Shown here: positions 6,753 through 11,105 of the stretch, one piece after another
Layout of the letters: each line of letters starts with the position of its first letter
How positions within the stretch are numbered: position 1 is the first letter of the stretch
Assembly (NCBI GenBank): GCA_007125455.1
Contig: SLDE01000109.1
Span: 1-11,105, forward strand
DNA: 11,105 nt
Direction: 5' to 3'
From: Ectothiorhodospiraceae bacterium
GTDB lineage: Bacteria; Pseudomonadota; Gammaproteobacteria; Thiohalomonadales; Thiohalomonadaceae
The notes under the pieces: generated by a model
Told to the model about the DNA's origin: nothing
The model's database searches: none
Seen by the model: the letters and a program-made list of their open reading frames with translations, nothing else
Program-made: the position numbers and the translations under genes

Positions 6753-7865
6753 TTAGCTCTTTAACAGTTTGCGATGGGTGTGGATCGACATCAGGATACC
6801 GAATCCGGCTAGCATGGTCACCATGGAGCTGCCGCCATAGCTCAGCAGTGGCAGGGGCACCCCAACCACCGGCAGCAAACCACTGACCATACCTATATTG
6901 ACAACAAGATAGATAAAAAAGCTCATGGTGAGTCCACCGGCGAGCAGGCGGGTGAAGCTGTCCTGGGCCTGGCTGGCGATATATAGCCCACGCAGCAGCA
7001 CAAACAGGTAGGCTGCCAGCAGGAAGAGCAACCCCATGAAGCCGAACTCCTCGCTAAAGACCGAGAAGATGAAATCGGTATGCCGTTCTGGCAGGAACTC
7101 CAGGTGGGACTGGGTGCCATTAAGCCAGCCCTTGCCATACAGGCCACCAGAGCCGATGGCGATCTTTGACTGGATGATGTGGTAACCGGCCCCCAGCGGG
7201 TCGCTTTCCGGGTTGAGAAAGGTCAGCACGCGGCGGCGTTGGTAGTCGTGCATGGCAAAGGTCCACAGCGCCCAGCCGACAGGAATCGCAAGCACCCCGG
7301 CAGAGACCAGCCAGCGCCAGCGCAGGCCGGCAAACAGCAGTACGAAAAAGCCGGTGCCGACGATCAGTACCGCGGTGCCCAGGTCGGGCTGCTTGGCGAT
7401 CATCAGTGCCGGCACCAGGATCACCAGCAGTGCCACAGCCAGATCGCGCAGTCGAGGAGGGAGGGTTTTGTCAGCCAGATACCAGGCCACCATCATCGGC
7501 ACCGCGATCTTCATCAGCTCCGAAGGTTGAAAGCGAATGATCCCCAGATCCAGCCAGCGTTGTGCGCCCTTGCCCACCACCCCCAGTACCAGCACCGCCA
7601 CCAGCATGGCCAGGCCGATGCCGAAGATCCAGTGGGCCCAACGTTGCAGGGTGTCCGGGTGGAGCTGGGCCAGCACCAGCATGGCGGTGAAGGCGATCCC
7701 CAGGCGGATCACCTGACGCCAAATCTGCCCCATATCCTGCCCACTGGCGCTGTAGAGCACCACCAGACCGAAGCCTGCCAGCACCATCAGCCCCAGCAGC
7801 AACGGCGTGTCGATGTGCAGGCGACGAAACAGCCCGTGGCTTTGCGAGGCATCACTGAGCAGCAT
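6753..7865 (-). CDS. rodA: Peptidoglycan glycosyltransferase RodA (MrdB), SEDS family
   Basis: 370 residues, the E. coli length. This polytopic inner-membrane enzyme polymerises lipid II into glycan strands for lateral-wall growth, in complex with PBP2. About ten hydrophobic segments are visible, beginning at 21-40 and ending at about 340-360. SEDS signatures include RFQPSELMKIA, KQPDLGTA, NPESDPLGAGYHIIQSKIAIGSGG and FLPERHTDFIF; Asp264 in the last corresponds to the essential Asp262 of E. coli RodA. PLPLLSYGGSS near the C-terminus is also typical. Start ATG 7865 overlaps the 3' end of mrdA by 14 nt and has a strong AGGAGG at a 6-nt spacing (complement of 7872-7877). That would ensure stoichiometric expression with its partner PBP2. 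Confidence 0.98.
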   Translation of the reverse strand: MLLSDASQSHGLFRRLHIDTPLLLGLMVLAGFGLVVLYSASGQDMGQIWRQVIRLGIAFTAMLVLAQLHPDTLQRWAHWIFGIGLAMLVAVLVLGVVGKGAQRWLDLGIIRFQPSELMKIAVPMMVAWYLADKTLPPRLRDLAVALLVILVPALMIAKQPDLGTAVLIVGTGFFVLLFAGLRWRWLVSAGVLAIPVGWALWTFAMHDYQRRRVLTFLNPESDPLGAGYHIIQSKIAIGSGGLYGKGWLNGTQSHLEFLPERHTDFIFSVFSEEFGFMGLLFLLAAYLFVLLRGLYIASQAQDSFTRLLAGGLTMSFFIYLVVNIGMVSGLLPVVGVPLPLLSYGGSSMVTMLAGFGILMSIHTHRKLLKS

Positions 7866-9723
7866 CTTTTCCCTCCTGGCCTTTCAGTAGATGGTAGTCG
7901 ATGACCTTGCGTGCTACTGGGGCGGCGGTGCGCCCACCGCCGCCGCCGTTTTCCACGATCAGCGCCACGGCGATCTGTGGATCATCCGAGGGGGCGTAGG
8001 CAACAAACAGGGCGTGGTCACGCAGACGCTTGGCAACTTCTTCCTCCACATACTCCTCATCCTGGGCGAGACCAAATACCTGGGATGTGCCGGTCTTGCC
8101 CGCCATCTTATACTGCAGCCCGCGGCTGATGCCGTAGGCCGTACCGTTGGGCTCGTGTACCGAGGTTACCATTGCCCGGTCGATACGCCACCAGTTGAGT
8201 GGTTCGTGGATCGGGATCTGGTGTTTGAGTTGCGGACTGCTCAGCTGTTCTTCCCCATTGGCCGGGTTGATGCTGCGTTGTACCACTTGGGGGCGCATGT
8301 GGGCACCGCGGTTGGCAAGGGTGGCGGTGGCATTGGCCAGTTGCAGCGGGGTGGCTAGGTTGAAGCCCTGGCCGATCCCGGTGATCAGGGTTTCGCCGGG
8401 ATACCAGGGTTCACGCTTGACCCGGCGCTTCCACTCGCGGCTGGGCAGCAGACCTGCCGCCTCACCACCGATATCCAGCCCGGTGCGCTGGCCAAAGCCA
8501 AACTGCTGCATGTATTCATGGATTTTGTCGATCCCCAGCTTGTAGGCCAGATCGTAGAAGAATACATCGCAGGATTCGACGATGGCGCGGCTCACCCCGA
8601 TGGTGCCGTGGCCCTCGCGACGCCAGTCGCGGTAGCGGTGGTCGTCGTTGGGCAGGCTGTACCAGCCGCGACAGACCACCGAGTCCATGGAGGTGATCTC
8701 GTTCATCTCCAGTCCGCCCAGGCCAAGCATCGGCTTGGTGGTGGAGCCAGGGGGGTATTGACCGCGCAGGGCGCGGTTGAACAAGGGCTGATCGTACGAA
8801 TCGCTCAATTCTCGGAAGGTGGTTAAGGGGATGCCGTTAACGAAAAGGTTGGGGTTGTAACTGGGGGTGCTGACCAGCGCCAGTACCTCGCCGCTTTGCG
8901 GTTCGATCGCCACCAGCGCACCACGGCGACCGTCGAGGGCGTCATGGGCCACCTGCTGTAGTGCCACATCGATGTTTAGGTGCAGATCCTGACCCGGTTC
9001 GGGATCGTTGCGGCTAAGGACGCGAAGTACCCGCCCACGGGCATTGGTCTCCACCTCTTCACGACCAACCCGGCCATGCAACAGGGCCTCGTGGCTGCGT
9101 TCCACCCCGGTCTTGCCGATGTGGCGGGTGGCAGCGTAGTTGCTGGTGTCGATCGATCGCAGATCATGTTCACTGATCCGTCCGACGTAACCGACGGTAT
9201 GGGCGGTCAGTTCGCCCATCGGGTAGTGCCGGGTCAGGGTGGAGGCGATCTCCACCCCCGGCAGACGGTGCTGGTTGACCGCGACCAACGCGACCTCTTC
9301 TTCACTAAGGCGAAAGCGCAGTGGCACCGGGTTGAAGCGGCGGGTGCGTCGCCGTTCGTGTTCAAAGCGTTCCAGGTCGTCTTCAGTGATGGTGATCAAC
9401 GCCCCCAGGTCTGCCAGGGTGGCCTCCAGATCCGGGATACGCTCCAGGGTCAGCTCCAGACTGAAGGTGGAGATGTTCTGCGCTAGCACCACCCCGTTAC
9501 GGTCGTAGATCAGGCCTCGGGTGGGGGGCACCGGTTGCAGGCTGACGCGGTTTTGGGTCGATAGGGTGGTGTAGTGCTGGTGGTAGACCAGTTGCAGGTA
9601 GCCCATGCGCAGCGCCAGGATCGCCAGTGCCAGGGTGCATAATACAGCGACCAGTATGGCGCGGCGTTGGAACAGGTGGCGCTCGCGGATCGGATCCTTG
9701 AGCATGTATCGACGTCTGGCCAT
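7852..9723 (-). CDS. mrdA: Penicillin-binding protein 2 (elongasome D,D-transpeptidase)
   Basis: 623 residues, near the E. coli length of 633. It crosslinks new glycan in the rod complex. Domains: a cytoplasmic tail, one transmembrane helix about 22-43, a non-penicillin-binding pedestal starting RGLIYDRNGVVLAQN (69-83), and the transpeptidase domain from about 268. The active-site motifs are Ser327-TT-Lys330 in YPPGSTTKPM, Ser384-Cys-Asp386 and Lys543-Thr-Gly545 in AGKTGTSQV. The S-x-D form of the second motif is normal for PBP2. A five-glycine run at 593-597 lies 26 residues before the end. Start: ATG 9723 shares one base with the mreD stop (TAATG) and has CAGGGT upstream. A second ATG at residue 7 (9705) would give an N-terminus more like E. 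coli PBP2 but has no Shine-Dalgarno. Confidence 0.98.
   Translation of the reverse strand: MARRRYMLKDPIRERHLFQRRAILVAVLCTLALAILALRMGYLQLVYHQHYTTLSTQNRVSLQPVPPTRGLIYDRNGVVLAQNISTFSLELTLERIPDLEATLADLGALITITEDDLERFEHERRRTRRFNPVPLRFRLSEEEVALVAVNQHRLPGVEIASTLTRHYPMGELTAHTVGYVGRISEHDLRSIDTSNYAATRHIGKTGVERSHEALLHGRVGREEVETNARGRVLRVLSRNDPEPGQDLHLNIDVALQQVAHDALDGRRGALVAIEPQSGEVLALVSTPSYNPNLFVNGIPLTTFRELSDSYDQPLFNRALRGQYPPGSTTKPMLGLGGLEMNEITSMDSVVCRGWYSLPNDDHRYRDWRREGHGTIGVSRAIVESCDVFFYDLAYKLGIDKIHEYMQQFGFGQRTGLDIGGEAAGLLPSREWKRRVKREPWYPGETLITGIGQGFNLATPLQLANATATLANRGAHMRPQVVQRSINPANGEEQLSSPQLKHQIPIHEPLNWWRIDRAMVTSVHEPNGTAYGISRGLQYKMAGKTGTSQVFGLAQDEEYVEEEVAKRLRDHALFVAYAPSDDPQIAVALIVENGGGGGRTAAPVARKVIDYHLLKGQEGKDAAQ
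7921..7944. repeat. GC-only-rich hairpin near the 3' end of mrdA
   Basis: GGCGGCGGTG at 7921-7930 and CACCGCCGCC at 7935-7944 form a perfect 10-bp stem with a 4-base loop. In mrdA these bases encode the five-glycine run and the RTAA that follows. The structure lies about 56 nt before the rodA start on the transcript. No T-run follows it, so it is not an intrinsic terminator. Confidence 0.6.
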
Positions 9724-10208
9724 TAATTGACCCTGAAGCGCTGGCGTAGATCACGCAGCAGAAAATAGAGCCACGGCCACAGCAGCATGCTGGAAAAGGC
9801 CGGTAGCCAGTGCAGCAGTGTGTCGGGGGATTGACCGATAAAGCCCCGCACCCAGATCACCAGCAGTTGCTGCCACAGCAACAGCAGCATCACCACCAGC
9901 GCCTGTTGCCAGACCGGATAGAGGCGCAGGCGTTGATGCAGGGTGAGGGTGATCCAGGCGATCACCGCCAGTGCCAGGGCGTACTGGCCCAACAGGGCAC
10001 CGTAGATCACATCCACAAACAGCCCGGCAAGCCAGCCAACCCCAACGCCGACACGGTGAGGCAGCGCCATACACCAGTAGATCAGCACCATCGTCACCCA
10101 GGCGGGACGAAAATGGGCCGCCCACTCGGGCAGCGGCACCATGGTCAGCATCAGTGCGGCGATGAAACTCAGTGGGATCACAAACTTGCCGTGGCGGGGA
10201 GGGTTCAT
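9723..10208 (-). CDS. mreD: Rod shape-determining protein MreD
   Basis: 161 residues, the E. coli length (162). It is a small inner-membrane protein of the elongasome that associates with MreC and the RodA/PBP2 machinery. Hydrophobic segments, in residues of this start, are about 9-27, 36-53, 55-75, 80-92, 103-123 and 132-150. The basic N-terminus (MNPPRHGK) fits cytoplasmic placement. I use the ATG at 10208, not the upstream in-frame start near 10259: it overlaps the mreC stop as ATGA and has a strong purine-rich GAGGAGGAGGAAG just upstream, and the extra 17 residues would be arginine-rich without family support. Assignment rests on size, topology and its place between mreC and mrdA, since MreD diverges quickly. 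Confidence 0.94.
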   Translation of the reverse strand: MNPPRHGKFVIPLSFIAALMLTMVPLPEWAAHFRPAWVTMVLIYWCMALPHRVGVGVGWLAGLFVDVIYGALLGQYALALAVIAWITLTLHQRLRLYPVWQQALVVMLLLLWQQLLVIWVRGFIGQSPDTLLHWLPAFSSMLLWPWLYFLLRDLRQRFRVN

Positions 10209-11065
10209 GCGTCTTCCTCCTCCTCTGCAAGTGCTTCTTCGAACGCGCTGGCGGGCCATACCAACAGCACCTCGCGTGCCTGTTCCAGGTGGGCCAGCGG
10301 ACTGGCCTGGATGGTGGCGAAGGGCTCGCTGGGGTTACGGATCACTTGGCTGACCCGGGCCACCGGGTAACCGGCGGGAAAACGCTGGTCCAATCCCGAG
10401 CTGATCAGCAGGTCGCCCTCGACAATATCGGCATTATTGGGCATGTGGCGGATATCCAGGCTGTCGGGGCTGCCATTACCCGTTGCCAGGGTGCGCAGGC
10501 CGTTGCGGTTGACCTGTACCGGGATGGCATGGCGCGGGTCGGTGAGCAGCAATACGCTGCTGGTATAGCGTGAGGTTTCGATCACCTGTCCCATGATCCC
10601 CTGGGCATCGACCACCGGATGGCCTTCAAAGACGCCGTGGTGGCTGCCCTTGTTGAGTAGGAGCTGGCGGCGCAGCGGCTCGTAGCTGACCGCCATCAAC
10701 TCGGCGATCAGCACTTGCTCCCACTGGCGGCTGGAGGACTGCAACAGGGCGCGCAGACGCTGGTTTTCGGTTTCCAGTGCCTCCAGACGCAGCTGGCGAA
10801 ACTCCAGCTCAAGCTGGCGCTCACGCAACTGGGCATTCTGCTCTAACAGGGACTGGTGGCTGCGCAGGTTGGTGTCGGCCCACTCGCCCAGACGAAAGGG
10901 GAGGTTGACGGTGTACTGTAAGGGGTAGACCACCAGCGAAAGGGTGGAGCGGATCCCCTGCATCGTCCCTTCGCGGTGATCGAGGGTCATCAGTGCCAGC
11001 GAGGCGAGTACCAGTAGGCCGAGGCGTACAGCGGTCGAAGGGCCTTGGGCAAACAGCGGTTTGAT
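10205..11065 (-). CDS. mreC: Rod shape-determining protein MreC, apparent AUC start
   Basis: 286 residues if started at 11065. MreC is a bitopic inner-membrane protein whose periplasmic part binds and activates PBP2/RodA. Layout: short basic tail, transmembrane helix about 12-28 (VRLGLLVLASLALM), coiled coil about 62-112 rich in Leu, Glu and Gln, then the two beta-barrel domains about 115-270 (LLNKGSHHGVFEGHPV, GLLISSG-like GDLLISSGLDQRFPAGYPVA). The acidic tail ends EEEEDA. The first ATG in frame is 10990, but that start would remove most of the membrane helix. Homology continues upstream as I/M-KPLFAQGPS, matching E. coli MKPIFSRGPS, and the codon at the Met position is ATC (11065-11063). 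GAGGTG on the minus strand (complement of 11070-11075) sits 4 nt before it. No ATG, GTG or TTG exists in frame between the upstream TGA (11098-11096) and 10990. A sequencing error remains possible. Confidence 0.93.
   Translation of the reverse strand: MKPLFAQGPSTAVRLGLLVLASLALMTLDHREGTMQGIRSTLSLVVYPLQYTVNLPFRLGEWADTNLRSHQSLLEQNAQLRERQLELEFRQLRLEALETENQRLRALLQSSSRQWEQVLIAELMAVSYEPLRRQLLLNKGSHHGVFEGHPVVDAQGIMGQVIETSRYTSSVLLLTDPRHAIPVQVNRNGLRTLATGNGSPDSLDIRHMPNNADIVEGDLLISSGLDQRFPAGYPVARVSQVIRNPSEPFATIQASPLAHLEQAREVLLVWPASAFEEALAEEEEDA
10209..10223 (-). promoter_or_regulatory. mreD ribosome binding site inside the mreC acidic-tail codons
   Basis: On the minus strand the end of mreC reads GAGGAGGAGGAAGACGC and runs straight into ATGA. 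The Glu/Asp codons of the MreC tail therefore double as a strong, repeated Shine-Dalgarno for mreD. This decides the mreD start at 10208. Confidence 0.75.
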
Positions 11066-11105
11066 GGTACACCTCGCAATAAAACAGATACAAGCTCAAA
11101 GATAC
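11066..11105 (-). other. Leader upstream of mreC, edge of window
   Basis: These 40 nt precede the proposed mreC start on the minus strand and are AT-richer than the genes. Apart from the GAGGTG they hold no feature I can name. By usual gene order mreB would be expected just outside the window, but no part of it is visible here. Confidence 0.4.
11070..11075 (-). promoter_or_regulatory. Ribosome binding site supporting the mreC AUC start
   Basis: The minus strand reads GAGGTG, a six-base match to the 16S rRNA anti-Shine-Dalgarno complement. It ends 4 nt before the ATC at 11065-11063; the GAGG core is 6 nt away. This spacing points to initiation at ATC, not at the ATG 75 nt further on. Confidence 0.65.

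Noticed and set aside
5524..6756. Long plus-strand open frame opposite rlpA and mltB
   Set aside because: It is antisense to two well-recognised genes in GC-rich DNA and has no domain pattern of its own; the frame is open because of codon bias in the real genes.
7179..7904. Plus-strand open frame rich in His and Gln opposite rodA
   Set aside because: The composition is that expected from the reverse of Leu/Val-rich membrane codons, and it overlaps rodA completely.
7921..7944. mrdA hairpin as an intrinsic terminator
   Set aside because: It lies inside the coding region, has no following T-run, and rodA directly downstream must be transcribed.
9703..9705. Second ATG (residue 7) as the mrdA start
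   Set aside because: It gives a plausible N-terminus but has no Shine-Dalgarno, while the first ATG is coupled to the mreD stop; kept only as an alternative.
10821..11099. Minus-strand frame overlapping the 5' end of mreC with a TTG start
   Set aside because: It is a different frame from mreC, is rich in Arg and Pro, and overlaps the MreC membrane helix and coiled coil; I also checked it as a possible mreB tail and it does not resemble one.
1..11105. A hidden defence, mobile or otherwise unknown multi-gene system
   Set aside because: Every gene except the partial first one is assigned to a known family (YbeD lacking a known function), there are no transposase, integrase, nuclease or CRISPR-like signals, and gene order is the standard one for this locus.

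Overview
The window is a GC-rich, densely packed piece of gammaproteobacterial chromosome devoted mainly to building the cell wall. The minus-strand order mreC-mreD-mrdA-rodA-mltB-rlpA-dacA-ybeD-lipB-lipA is the elongasome/lipoate neighbourhood of many free-living Gammaproteobacteria. Protein details (E. coli-like LipA, LipB and YbeD, a short MreC, a SPOR-tailed RlpA) fit a Chromatiales-like or related lineage. That placement is an inference from gene order and protein style, not a database result.

Layout. Bases 1-1586, plus strand: the 3' end of one gene and a complete second gene. They overlap by 4 nt and share the same kind of C-terminal NTF2-like domain. The second encodes an exported protein with TPR-like, YkuD (L,D-transpeptidase) and NTF2-like regions, the architecture of Helicobacter Csd6 and Campylobacter Pgp2. 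Bases 1587-1656: a short convergent junction with an imperfect inverted-repeat structure. Bases 1657-11065, minus strand: ten genes read from right to left. mreC through rlpA are separated by overlaps or by 2 nt, so they look like one transcript. A 114-nt gap with an AT-rich patch precedes dacA-ybeD-lipB-lipA, which are again tightly linked. No stretch longer than 300 bases lacks a gene, and I see no tRNA, rRNA, CRISPR array, IS element or prophage gene.

How the genes work together. MreC and MreD link the cytoskeleton to the RodA (glycosyltransferase) and PBP2 (transpeptidase) pair, which makes lateral-wall peptidoglycan. MltB and RlpA cut glycan strands. DacA trims pentapeptides to tetrapeptides. 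The Csd6-like protein may trim tetrapeptides to tripeptides or make L,D-linkages. YbeD, LipB and LipA form the lipoate-synthesis tail of the cluster; LipB and LipA attach an octanoyl group to target proteins and convert it to lipoate.

Most of this is ordinary housekeeping. The observation most worth checking is that mreC has no ATG, GTG or TTG at its homology-supported start. The conserved N-terminus begins at an AUC codon preceded by a well-placed GAGGTG. The tandem NTF2-domain genes and the Csd6-like architecture are second. I found no convincing new multi-gene system.
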